The position numbers and the translations under genes were made by a program. Shown here one piece after another: positions 23,430 to 36,265 of a stretch of 64,000 nucleotides of DNA. The DNA comes from Rhynochetos jubatus. Lineage: Eukaryota > Chordata > Aves > Eurypygiformes > Rhynochetidae. Below the pieces are notes generated by a model that had not been told where the DNA came from, searched no databases, and worked only from the letters and a program-made list of their open reading frames with translations. Positions within the stretch are counted from its first letter, which is position 1; every line of letters starts with the position of its first letter. Location of the stretch: assembly GCA_027574665.1 (NCBI GenBank), contig CM050651.1, forward strand, positions 10,293,501 to 10,357,500, read 5' to 3'.

Positions 23430-23535
23430 ATTTCTCTCTCATTTTCTCTCCTTTTCTGTACTTTTTGCCCCCTCCCTCCCCCCTCCCCCCCCCCCCCCCC
23501 CCCCCCTTTTTTTCTCTTTTCCTTTCTCTTCTCTT
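23430..23535 (+). repeat. Polypyrimidine tract with a 22-base C homopolymer
   Basis: The T/C stretch includes CCCTCCCTCCCCCC and an unbroken C run at 23485-23506, flanked by T-rich and CT-rich sequence. The minus strand is therefore a long G run able to form a G-quadruplex. The exact length is suspect, since homopolymers this long are error-prone in sequencing and assembly. Confidence 0.9.
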
Positions 23536-26500
23536 TCTTCATCATGGAAGAGAACGAGTTACTGTAGTTTTCTCTTAAACAAGTTAAGCAAACTAGAAGC
23601 AGTTTAAGTGCTGAGTAATGCCTCACTCCTTGGCAGGTGCTTAAATTCATCCTGAGACTGTGACTGCCATATGTGCTTAAATTTTATTACATTACTTTAA
23701 ATCAACGAACTATTCAGGGTATTAAAGTTATTAGATGTGGAGTGTCTTACAGTATGAGTGAAATCAAGTGGTTTACAGATTGGATATGTCTGTAAAAAAG
23801 AGCTTGTAGTTACTACACAGTAACAAAGTCACTGCTCAATTACGGCCTTAACTCATGTTTGTTATTCTCTATCCATCTTAGCTTCAGACAGCTATTCACA
23901 GGTATAACTGTTACTGTGAAATACCTGACTGGAGCCAAAGAATAAATTAGGTAGAGGTAGACTGCCAACAGTTGCTTTTTAAAATGAAACTCGTCCTTAC
24001 AGATGTGGGGGCCAGTAAAGCATTGCAAAAATAAGGGATGCAGGAGTTTCCCTTCTGAAGAAAAGTTCCACTCTCTTCTTTTGCAGCACTTAATTTCAGT
24101 AGAATTCACAATGAAACTTTTTTTTTTTTGAACACAGACAAGTGGAAAATACTGTAGCCAGATTTCCCTCACAGCAGATTTTCATGTATGTGTAGGACGT
24201 TTGGCTTGTGCTAAAGTCAGATGATGTGTATGTAACAAAGAAAGGAATGTAAGTAAAGGCTGGCATGAGGAAAAAGCTTGTTCCATTTGTCAAGCAACAA
24301 GTTGCTAAAGGAAGCCTGTATTTTAATTTATTTGCTAAAACTAAACCTTAAAGAGACCCGTCACATTCTGTGTCACAGATCTTTCCAACTTCTATTTTTG
24401 TCTCAAGTGCATTGAATAACTTTCTTCATCAGTTCTCTCACCTTCAGGAACAACCTGCAGATGGATTTCTCACAAATGTAGCGTGATCTAAGTGAGTGAA
24501 TATTTTTCTTAACAGTAGTAGGGAGGTTTGTTACGTCTTTGTAAAAGTTAAATCCTGAAGAAGATAGGCCCGTAATCCTGCTTTTGCTTAACTTCTGAAG
24601 CTGAGCGAACCTAAACCCCCCACATGCATTGCAAATGAAACTAAGTCCTACTATTGTTACAAATTTTCATTAAACACTTCTTGCATTCTAACAGAGGCAG
24701 TACAGGGTTCCATTTTCACTTCTAAATTCAAATTAGTTTGAATGAAAAAGGTAATTGTAGACTTCTCTGGAATGTACTTCCCTGCCTATGAAAAGTGTGC
24801 AAAAAATTTTTGTGAATATGTCCAGTTTTAAGTTTTGCTCAAGGGAAAAAAAAATCATTATTTTTACAGCTGAAAAATGAAGTATTTTCTTTTTATTTAT
24901 TTTTATTATTATGGGCTGGATTGGTAGTTTCTCTGTAGCTACATTGGACAGACTGGCAAGAGATCAATACGTTTGAGGTATTGCTATAATGTATTCAATA
25001 ATGTGTGATGTATTTGAGAGACTTCTCAAAATACTGTTAGTGGTGTCTTTCTGTTCAGGATCCAAAAACTATCATTGTTTTTCTGGGATCCATAGGAATA
25101 CATTCTGTGATCCATTATTCCCATTATCCTCAAGCTTTTTAAAGAAAATGGGGTGCTTTATTTTGTAGGATTTACATTTGCCCCATCACATCTAGTAACA
25201 ATTCACATAGAATACTTGTGGAAAAAAAAAATCCTACTACCAAAAAAAAAGGAAAAAAGTTTTACCTGCCTTGTGTCTAACATAAAATGACCTAAAGGAA
25301 GACAACAGGTAAATATTGCCCTTGTTCACAGGCTCACAGGGTGGCTTAATCATCCTAGTTTGCCAGGTATTAAGTAGTACTTCCCTTCATTCAAATGCAT
25401 GGTTTGGTAGTTACAACTCATTGGAGACTGTGGTCTGTATTTTCCTGAAGCTAAATAATCCATAATAATAGGTACAAGAAGCAAGGAGCATTTCTTCAGC
25501 AGCATTTTTTCTGTGCTGTGGGACTCTTCTGCATTTAGGACAGGCACCTTACAAATAGATTTTCTGTGCAGAGTTGGTGATGGAGCAGAGCTTCATGTTT
25601 TTGTGGAGGCACAAGGTCGTCCCTGCTCCTCACTGAGAATTGTGCAGTTGCCTCAGCAGCCCTGGGGATGCCCTGTTACCACAGGGAGGGAGGTAGTTTG
25701 GGCTACTAGATCAACAGATTAGGGGTGACATCTCAAGATTTATCACTGATAGTTGGCTCACACTTTATGCTTTATTTCCAGTCTCTGAGAGTTGAAAGAC
25801 TGTAATTTTAAGAAAAGACAAAGCTGAGAGCCTGATTTAATCCCAAGAGCTAAGGCCACAAGCAAAGGCCTGTACTGTCAAAGACTTAATCAGAGCCAGC
25901 AGCTGGCTGGGAAGCTTTCATTTAATATGTGCATTTTCTGATAACTGCTTGAAAACTCATTCACTTCTGTGAGTGACTGCACTGTGAGGCTGACATTTTG
26001 CTCGGGTTTTTTCTTTCATCAACAGGATGCAAGTCTTCTCGCTACTTACAAGAAAATTACATTTTGACATAGTGCACAAGTATGTATTACGCCTGCATAA
26101 GGAGCTCTTAAAGAGAGAAGCCTCACTTCTTGCAGGTTGTATGGCATGTTTATGTCTGGCAGGTCGTTGTTTGATTGGAAACAGGTCCTTTGGATGCTAC
26201 ATTTGATTCTAACGTTAATTCTCCATATCCAGTGAATCTATTTAGATGCCTTCACTAAAGGATTCAGATACCTGATAATTTTATTTTGTTAGTTTTTGAT
26301 GCTGGTACTGTGGTTTTAAAAGGAAGCATTCTGAAAGAAAAATGAGTTCAATGAAAAGACTCTAAACTTACCATTCTGCCAAGGTGTTGAACTTCTGCTT
26401 GCTGAAGAGTGCCAAGCATCGAATTGGCAGAGTATCTTGGGGCTTTTGTTTTTGAAGGTGAAGGGGGTGATTATATTTTTTTTTCAGTTTTCTGAAACAG

Positions 26501-29500
26501 AACTAATGGAAAGCTGAGATCCATGTGAATGCAGGATCTGGAAATTGAAGTACTTTTAGACTTGAGATTAAGTCATGAAATCTCAACAGCAGTGCTTTCC
26601 TGGCTCTGTTTTGCTGCTCTTCATCAGTCCTGACTTGGAGGAAATATACTTGCCTTCTTCATATCCGTTTAGTTCTTTTCTATCTGTCAAGTCAGCTACA
26701 AGCTTAGCAATTATGCCACAGTGATGCCAGTGGTGCTCATTATAAAAGTATTTTTTCCGTAGGAGCTAGTCACTGAAATGCCGTCAGATGACAAACACTT
26801 TGCATGTGGCTTCTTGCTCCCTTAAACTCCTGAGAATCAGAGGAGCCTCCAGAAAATATAGCTGAGGACAACTCCTGTTTTATGAGAGTCGAAACAGGAC
26901 TAAGGTCTGGCATGGCTACCACACACATTATAGCCATGCCAGCATGATCAGCAACACTGATGTGGACCTGGCTGTAGAGATGTTCAGGCTGAATGTTGTC
27001 TCCAGTTTCACAGTCTGACTTTGAAGTGTCTCCAACGATTAAGCTGTTCTGCAGCTCCTAAGGGTTCCTCAATCTGTCTCTGATAAAACTTTTTTTAAAG
27101 TTCTAAAAGCTTCTCAGACACCAACTCTGAACTCAGTCCCCAGGCTTAAAATGTTCCTCTAACTTCTGTAAATTGGGTGGTTTGAAACTAACTCAGAGAA
27201 GACAACAAGAGTTTTATTATGAGCAGGGCAAGTGTCTTTATATGTGGTTTTACAGTTCATATGTTTGTTTTTCAGTCAGTACAGTGTGATCTCTTAAATA
27301 CAAACAAGGAACAGCAAAACTCCACCGCTTAAAAATCAGCCTTAAAATGGTAAACATTGGTAAACAACGCTGAGAATAATCAGTAGGGGAAATAATTTGT
27401 GGTTTAAAGAAAAATAAACTTCTGGTCCTACCAGTAAACACCTGTTCAATTTTATGCATGCTGGGTCTGTGAATTGCTAGGAGGTTACAGTTTCAAAGCA
27501 AGGCTGGGTTAGTTGAAGCCCAACCTTGAGAATGCTTCAGAAGAAGGGTGGTCTGCAGGACCAAATAAAAGTTTCTAGGGCTAGAAACAAATTTGCACAG
27601 AAAGAAAAGTATTTGAACTTTTTTTCTTTCATCCAAGCATGAGCAATATTAAGCCTGTGCTTATTAAGTATGGCTTATATAGCTGGAATAATTTTAACCT
27701 AAACATAAGAAGTGCCATCTGAGAGCATCACCTGAGTGCAAAAGCAGAGAAGTGGAGATGGAGTTGCGGCTAAGTAGGAAGACTGTGGCAGGCACTCACA
27801 GGAACTGTGTTTGCAGGAAATAATAAAAAAAAAAGGAATCTGGTGGCCAAGTGTTTTCTTAGGAAAAAGTTGGCAGGAAAACACCCTTGTATAAAAACAC
27901 AGTACAATTAAGGTGGAAAAGCTTACTTTAGTGCTTCCTTTTTTTCCACCCTTGAGAAAGAGAACAGTTACGGACATTTTGATGTGCTTTAGACACAGGC
28001 AGCCTGGCTGGCGGCCATAGGTAGCCCTGCTGTGAAAACAGTTCTGTGACTGATACTAATATTTCATGGTAAACATGACCATACAGCAAGAAGCACTCCA
28101 CAGAAGGTTAACACAGTAACTGTTTGATTGCTGATGTGTTTTAATTATTTTAAGCACTTTTTTCCTGAAACAAATATATAAAGCAAGCAGGTTTTCTCTA
28201 AGATACAAACAGATGAATAGAGATGATACAAATAAAAGAAGCAAGCCATATTGCAAAGCCTTCTCACACAGCCTGACAACAAAGGAAAACAAATCATGTA
28301 AAACTGTTAGAAACTGTTTATTGGAAGACAGGTGTTACCGGTAGTCTTACATCTAGATGGCTCCATTTGCATTTACTATTTTTCTAAAAGCCGGTGTTCA
28401 GTATAATTTCAGTTTGTTCCTCCATTGTTTGGTACTCTCTGCAGTTTATCATCTTGCCTGGTATCTCTGTGTAGTACTTCTGTGGACATCTGGTTTGACA
28501 ATGTCAAGGTTTCATTTACCACTTGCTCTAATTCTTTCCCCCAGCTGATAAACTTACTGGGGTGTAAACTTATTCAGGTATATTTTTTATTCATGCAGGT
28601 TTTTTAAGCAAATTGAATTCTCCCAGATAGGACAACATGCCTTCTTCTATAATTGCAAACTGTATCCAGATGTCATCATCTTCTGAAGTAGAATTTTCTT
28701 CTTTTGGTTTATTCATGTTCCATGCAGGTTCTTTTGCCTACATGAAGAATACAATCTAACATAACTTCTAATTACTATTTTCACAAAGCCCTAGAGTGTA
28801 TCAGCATCCACTTTATTATAAGCATTAGCTGAAAAACATCTTGCTATTTTCCCCTGAGGAAAATAACAAGTTCTTTTTTTGCTAATAAAAAATGTCTCTT
28901 CCATCTGTTTTATGATTAATCCTTGACCGAATTATTCCCGGCACTAGAAATACAGAAACCAGATCAGAGTGCAGTCTTGCCGTTTCACAGCCATGTGGTA
29001 TGCCATATCACAAGTACACGGCTTAAATATAAATGTGATTTATATTGGCAAACATTCTACCAGAAGAATTGATGATAAATAATGTAGCAGCTACTGGAAG
29101 TTCTTGTTATTTTTGCATCAGATATTCCTTATTTTCCCTTAAAACATGTCCAAGCATTGTGGGAAAAGTGGGTAAAACTAATTTCATATATGTAGCAAAT
29201 AAATTAATTTCCTAGCTGACATATTGTACAACTCTACTTTCTAAAAATATTTTCTACATGTTTTCTACTGTTGTACTGGCTAAGGGTCAGCTAGATACCT
29301 TGCCAAGGGGATGCACCAGTTGTAAGCACAGTAGATCTGTCTGGGCTTTTTGAGTTGTGGGAGTTGGTTGTTATGTTTTCTGTAATGGAAGTATCTGACA
29401 TAAAAATTACTAACAGGTTTACTCACAGAATTTCAGGCTGTGCCATGTAACTTAAATTTCCTTCTTGGCTAGTAGAACAAACATTTTTGTGCCATTGATG

Positions 29501-32500
29501 CTTATTGCTAGTGGTGGAGGGGTTAAACTTGTGAGATGCAGAAGGTTAAGCTGTAGGTTCAAGTTGTGCATTCTCTCCTGGGAACTTGTGTGGGGTGAGG
29601 AAATGGGGCATCCAATACATCCACAACGGGCCAATTTCACTGGAGATACACAACTTCACTCCAAGCATGTAACACTGTCTGCATCCCTTCAGCGGGGTTT
29701 ACTCTGTAACGTTGCTGCACGCTTCAGGGATAAACAAGAGCTACGGAACCCCCAAGCACAGTGTCTCCTATGCCCTCCTTCATGCAGCAGTGAATCAGTC
29801 TGTGACTGCAGTGTCACTGAGAGATGGCTGTGTCCCTGTCAGCCTGCCTGTGCTCCCACAGCCCCGCCCTGGCGTCACGGTGTTGAAGCCTCTCTTTCCA
29901 TGCTGCCATGACAGAAGAACGATGAAGAACATCCCCCCTCCAAAGGCTGTTCTCCTTGCTGAACTGCAGCCTGCATGGGAAGGGCACCGATAATTTTGCA
30001 TCCCTTTCTTAAGTCACTGTGTAGGCTGTAATACAGGTTTGAAAGGTGACCCCAATGACCAGTAGGCCTGAGCTAAAAATCCTGTTTCTTGATGTGGGCA
30101 GGCATGAGTGCCTATGACTAGGCACCTAATCCTATTTTACAAGAAAAATGGAGAAATTATGTGATACTCCTGCTGCTCTGAGGAAAAAGGTTGTGAACAT
30201 GTTTTATAATCCCTTGAACTGAGGTGAGTCCATCCTGGAAACCTTAGCACAGTTCCAAGAGAAGTGTCATCCTAGGTAACTGGTTTCTTTCCAAAACACT
30301 TGTTCGTCTGGGTACAGCTGCTGTTTGTAAGTGATTCAGACTAATGTCTCAAAGCCTGGAGGAACCGTCAGTCCTGACTCAGAGCAACTGTGTTAACCTT
30401 GCTTTATCCTGGGGCGTTTGGGGCAAGTCAGCTCTTGTACTCCTCAGTATCACTGAGATTTAGGCCTCAGGGTCACAGGGATGATACTGTTCTTTATGAG
30501 GTGGGTATATGTCACACAGTGGATATTCTGGTACTGTGTGTAGTACTTTTCAATTCTTCTTCCTTAACATACGCCTGATGCTATACTCACCAGAATATTT
30601 TACTGTAAATTAGAATGTTAGGGGAAATCAATTTGTGATTGAAAGCAGCTGAGGTCTCCCTCAGTGGCAAAGCTCCTGTTCACTTCAGAGAGAGCAGGAG
30701 CTCTCCCCTTTCAGAGACATGCAGCATATTTCAGTAAGTACATATTACATAACTTGTCCCACATTTCTTTCTCTTTTTAGTATCCCAGTGTTAGGAAAAT
30801 TATGTTCCCATTAATCATTATAGCTGCTCATCTTTTTCTGTGAAAATAAATTACCCTCTGCTGCCCTTCCTGCACAGGAACGTATTTAAATCAAAACAAG
30901 TATATATACGTGATTGGCTCAGAGAGGGGAGTATCAGCTAGTGGGGGCTTTGCTGCTGCACAAGTATGAAACCAGGATTTGTCTCTGTACTCAGTGGATT
31001 GCAATGCTGTGTGGTAGTGTCACTTGCCAAACAAGATTTCCCCTTTAGCACACGCATAGCTCCGGTGAATGTCAGTGGAAACTGCGTGCGTTCATGGCAG
31101 GGAGACCTGCAGCTGAGTCTTAAATGTAATGTTGAATCCTACAGCCTATAGTGTCATACCTACATCTGAAAACACTTTGGCTGGAAAAACAGTACTTTCT
31201 AGAAAGCACCTATACAATCGGGGAAAAAACAGCAGGCCTCTAAATTCCTGTTTAACACTGTCACAGACTTTATTGAGACTGCTTTTAGAAAGCCGTTAAA
31301 ATCTGGATGTCTAGAATTACATATACAGCACCATATTCAGGCTGCAAAACAGTGGGCTGATTTTAAGACATGATGGGCATTTATGCACTTTTCTGTTTGG
31401 GGGTCTCAACACTACTGAAAAGTAAGTAATTTTTATTTACATGCTTTGAACATGGATTTAGTGACATAACTTATCCAACACTGTAAATATAAAGGGTAGG
31501 TTATTTTTAGACTTCACATTGTGATATGGCGCAAAAGGACTTGTCAAACAGAGATTACTGGTTACAGTACCACAAACTTGGAGCAACTTTTTTCAGGAAC
31601 TGTCTGTTTTATTCAGAACATTAATTGGGAAGACTGAAATACCAAGTTAAAGGCTGGTTGCAGATGATCCTTAGGGAACACATCCTATATCTAGAGGTCA
31701 GTTTTCTCCGGTGAAGAGCTTTGAGGAAAATTCACCAGAGGATAAATTGGATTTTCTTTTAAAGTATATGTAAGAAATGAATACAGAATTAGTTCTACAT
31801 GGAAAATTAGTTTCTTATTTGGCCTCTGAAGAGAGATGAATTTACATAGGTCTGGTGGAAAAGCTCATGTTATACTTTGGAAAATAAATATACAATACGA
31901 AAAGGACTGGAAGTTTTAGGGCAAAATAGATTAGTTTCGTTCACACAATAGAGTAGTTAAGAATCAAGCTTTTCTGCTGACCTCTTAAATTTTGTGGTGA
32001 GAAATGAAATCCTTAGTAGTGTAGGTAGTGGAAATTATGAAATCATTTAAACAACTTTCTGGTCATCTTCAGCTGACAATCATATGATCAAAGCAAGTGA
32101 TATTCCTTTTGCAACCATGCAATATTTCCTGACGTTACAGGTATTACGTGTCAGTTAACATCCAGGCTTGTGAAGCAGGGACACCTGGATGTGTTTTAAA
32201 AGCTTTCAGAGACTCTTTGTTTAATAAAGTAGCAGAATGGCTATTTGCTAGTAAGGTGACACTTCTAAAGCTCTAAGTCTAAGACATTTCCAGTGTTTGG
32301 GTATTTCCTGGTGATCCCATTAACTTCTAAGTTAATTGGAATATTTCATGGCTGAAATGTAGAAAGCCTGTAGTTGAATAGCTGTTCCTTTTGTAAAGTT
32401 AGCGTAAAAGTACTGAATTAGAAGTACCGTTTCTTTGTTGCTGTGTGCTAAAGGTGCGTCATGGCCTTATCTTTCAAAAGCTTTAACGTTGGTCCCAAAC

Positions 32501-35318
32501 TACAGAAGGCTCTGCTTGGCAACACCTATCCTCATTGCATGGAACTGGATACTGCATCATTAGTTTCAGCAAGTGTAAACTTTAAAACTGTAGCACATCA
32601 CAACGGAAGAAGTGCTACTGTATTAGACCCCCCAAATACACCTATCAGTTTGACCGCTGTGAAGTGCAAAATATCACAGTGGTTTTCATTTTGTGGAGCA
32701 CGTCTACACTACTGTGCAGTTGCTTTGGAGATGGTTTCTAAGCTTTCGATTAATTTTTGGCATTTCACCCATCTATTCCTTTAGCTGTTATGAAATTCAT
32801 GCAGGAAAGATTCCCCAGGGAGCAGATTGCCACTATAAATACATATTTTACAGTATTTTTGGAAGTTGTACAGTAGGTTGGATACCTTTCTTTACCAAGT
32901 ATGAACAACAGCATTGGAAGTAATACTTGCTGGATTACTACATCCAGATTACACCATGATCAGTCTCCACCTTCAATTTTGTTTAATAAAAAGTAATTTA
33001 CTATATCCAAATAATCTGGAATTTAAGTATATAAGTCTTAAACATGGAGAATGAAAGACCAAATTTTGATCCTTAGTCCCTTCTTTGCATAGATGGCTAC
33101 AAGAAGAAATATTTTAAAAGAGGAGGAACTCACTCTTGAAACATGCTTTATTCCCTCTTAATGTTGCTCTTACTTCTTTCTTCACAGATTCACTTGCTTT
33201 AGAAACATTCCACGACTAATGGGCTTGTTAGATGATGAACAGAAAACAAAACTACCGTCTCATATTTTCCACTTTACAAGAGTCCAACCATGCCGTAGAT
33301 ATTTTCCATTCTCAGTCTTGATATCCTACAGATGTGGAATTAAAACTCCTTACACTCTATGGGAATGCATCATGGAATTGTACATGTGTGTTTTACTTCA
33401 CTGAGTAATTTCTCCATTACTTTAGCTACACTGAATGTGGGCATTGTGCCCAGTGGAATAACACTTGCTGTACCGAGGCTTTTGTATGCCATATTTCAGA
33501 TAAAGCTTATCTATCAAATCAAATAGAAACTGCCCACATTTGCATATTATTTACTTTTCCAAATTCCTCTTTTCCTTATGATAGTGAACAGAGCTAAAAG
33601 GAACAAGAAACTATTGAATGTAGAGGTACGGAACTTCAAGTTGTCTTTATAGTTCCATCCCCCTTGAAAAATACACTGCCAGAATGAAATTCATTGCTGC
33701 AGGATTTAGGGCTATTTTGAATGGAGAAATAAGAGTACAAAGCTTATTTCCCCAGAAATGCGGACTCCCTTTCATCTGAACTCTGACAGATGCTGTTCAT
33801 CGACATCATTTCAGTAGGAAAAAAACCCCGTATAGTATAGAGAGTACGCACATTAATACAAAGGCTGGAAGTTTTCTTCCTAAGGAAATATTTACCTTGA
33901 TGCTATGATATTTGGCTTAGAACAAATAAGTGAGAAGAGGCATGGATGAATGATACCTTAGGGAGGACAGACACAATGTTTTTGCTTTTTTCCCCTGTAT
34001 TGTATTTACTGTTAGAAATGAAATTAAAATAAACAGCTATATAATACTGTCATGATCCTACTTGGAAGTGGAAGGTAACTTGGGAATGCATGGCGAGGAA
34101 GCTGGTCTGCATGATTTTTGACAGTCCACATAATGCATTTTAATTATGCCAACTTTCTGCAGTCTGTGTTGTGCCACTATCTTGAATGGAACTGGCTGAT
34201 CATTTATATTGTGGCTGCAGTGGCTGGAGGTTGTGGACATGTATTCACATAAACTTACTATATGTTTTGAGTTATCCTAAGGCTGTTCCGTGCTACTATG
34301 GTTTAAAAGCAGATTCCCTAGGAGCGGATGTGTTCTTTCCCATTCATGTACTTTCTGTCTCGTTTTTCCAGAGGATTTCTGTTTCCAGGAATTAGCATTG
34401 GTAATTCATTAGAACAGATTTTTCTTTAAGCTTTTTGTCTATAAAGATACTCTGCTAGCAAACTGGTTTTTTTATTATATAGCCTCCTGTTTAGAAGCAG
34501 AGGTTAACTGTTAACTGTGTTTTGTTGAGAAACAAATGGCAAGTTTGACAAGTTTACTCACTCATTTTTAAACTGATCATGCAACATCTTATTAAAATAG
34601 TTTTCAAAGAGTCACAAGAGAAACTCTTACACTGTCTACAGCGACATAAAGTTTCATGTATGTGACCTTCTTCCCAGGTTACTCCTGCCATAAACATGCC
34701 TTGTGTTGATTAACTGCCATAGGTGCCTTGGAATATGGCTGTGTTACACTCTTCCTTTTCGTGCCACAGCTGAGCACCTTAGTAGCAGCTGAATGGTACA
34801 TTACTGATAGGATAGATATGTTTTGTAGTAACAGACATCATCAAGACCATCTGAGTCTTAATTATTTAAGACTGAAGACATTGCTAGTGGTGATTTGGCA
34901 CACTGGCTTATGGGGAAACTCAAAGATTCCATTAATTTAGAAGGATTTTGTTTGCATTATTATAGACTTTAAGTGATACTGGAGTGGTGACATGGAGAGG
35001 ACAGGTGCTTCCATTATGTTAAGACAAATGCAGACTCCCCTTTTATTTCTTCCTATTTTTTTTTTTTTTAAACTAAACCTTCCACTGCCCTTTGAGGTTA
35101 ATCCCTGTTCACCCTGCTTTGGTTACTATCAGTCAACAACTCCAAAGCCTACATTCACCGTCACAGAATCTGGTGAATTTTGTCTGGCAGACTGAGCCAT
35201 AAGTCAGTCAGTTTCTGGAATTACTAGGTTGTTTCTTCAGAGGATTTGGAGCTTTCTTGCTACTTCTTTTGTAAGCTGTAAGAATGTAATTGTGCTGGTT
35301 GTTAAGTATGCACAACTA

Positions 35319-35328
35319 CTATAAATAG
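35319..35328. promoter_or_regulatory. Consensus MEF2-binding motif
   Basis: CTATAAATAG is an exact match to the high-affinity MEF2 core (reverse complement CTATTTATAG). It lies about 14.4 kb upstream of the MYOZ2 promoter and 9.3 kb downstream of the SYNPO2 stop. Several consensus matches are expected by chance in 64 kb of AT-rich DNA, so this is only a candidate muscle element. Confidence 0.25.
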
Positions 35329-36239
35329 TTAGTGGATTATAGGTGAAGGTTAGAGCCAGGAATGCCTGTGTTGACGTCCATTGTTGCCATTGTCTCAACA
35401 GCCTTGGGCAATTCACGTGCTCTTTCATTATCATATTTTCTTCCACTTGTACAATGAGATAATGACATCTATCCACCCTGTGATGTTGAGGTCAGGAATG
35501 ATTAGCTAGTATCTATGTCATAGTCATTAAGTAGTGCTGCAGGAATACCTCATATATTGTCTTCTTTAGCTCAAACTGTAAAGTTCTATGCCATTTGAGT
35601 TCTGCTTCTGCTGCAGAATACGTGTGGGCTAGCTGATAATTGCATTGTTTGGCTCTGGTGTCCAGACTGGTCTCCTTTAACTGTACCGTATATGCTCTGT
35701 TGAAATAGGGGCCTGGTCAGGGAGAGTGTACCATTGCCCTCTATTGGACAGCCCTAGACTTAGTTAAAGGGCTTATCTTATTTGGGCTTGAAACTTGGTC
35801 ACTGAAAGGATACACCAAACATTTCTTCAGGCGTTTGGGTTTTGAAAAAGGCAGTTTTGTCGGCAGTTGTGTACTTCAGGGTCTTCCCCTTCCTCAGCCA
35901 TTAACAAAGATTAGATTTCACTCGTAATGAAGATTTGCAGATAACTTCAGGTAGCACTGTTCATGGATACTGACAACAATTCATCCAGCTAAATTTTGTG
36001 TCAGACTTACGTGTGTCTTCATCAGCTAAGGAAACAGAAGCATTTAAAAGCTACAGCCTAGCCCAACCAATCAACACAGCTCAAGTTCTGGAAAACTGTA
36101 AGTTTTTGGAAAAATTTGGGAGAGAAGAAACATTCTATAAGAAAGTTTAAAGTGTTTAGTGACAATCTTTTAGCAGAAAATAAATGAAATTCACTAGCCA
36201 GTTTAGTTATTGCAGCTAAGCAGCAGATTGCAGAGCTAT

Positions 36240-36265
36240 CATTATCATTACATTATCATTACATT
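36240..36265 (+). repeat. Short tandem repeat, 11-base unit
   Basis: CATTATCATTA is present twice without mismatch (36240-36250, 36251-36261) followed by CATT. It is a minor local duplication. Confidence 0.85.
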
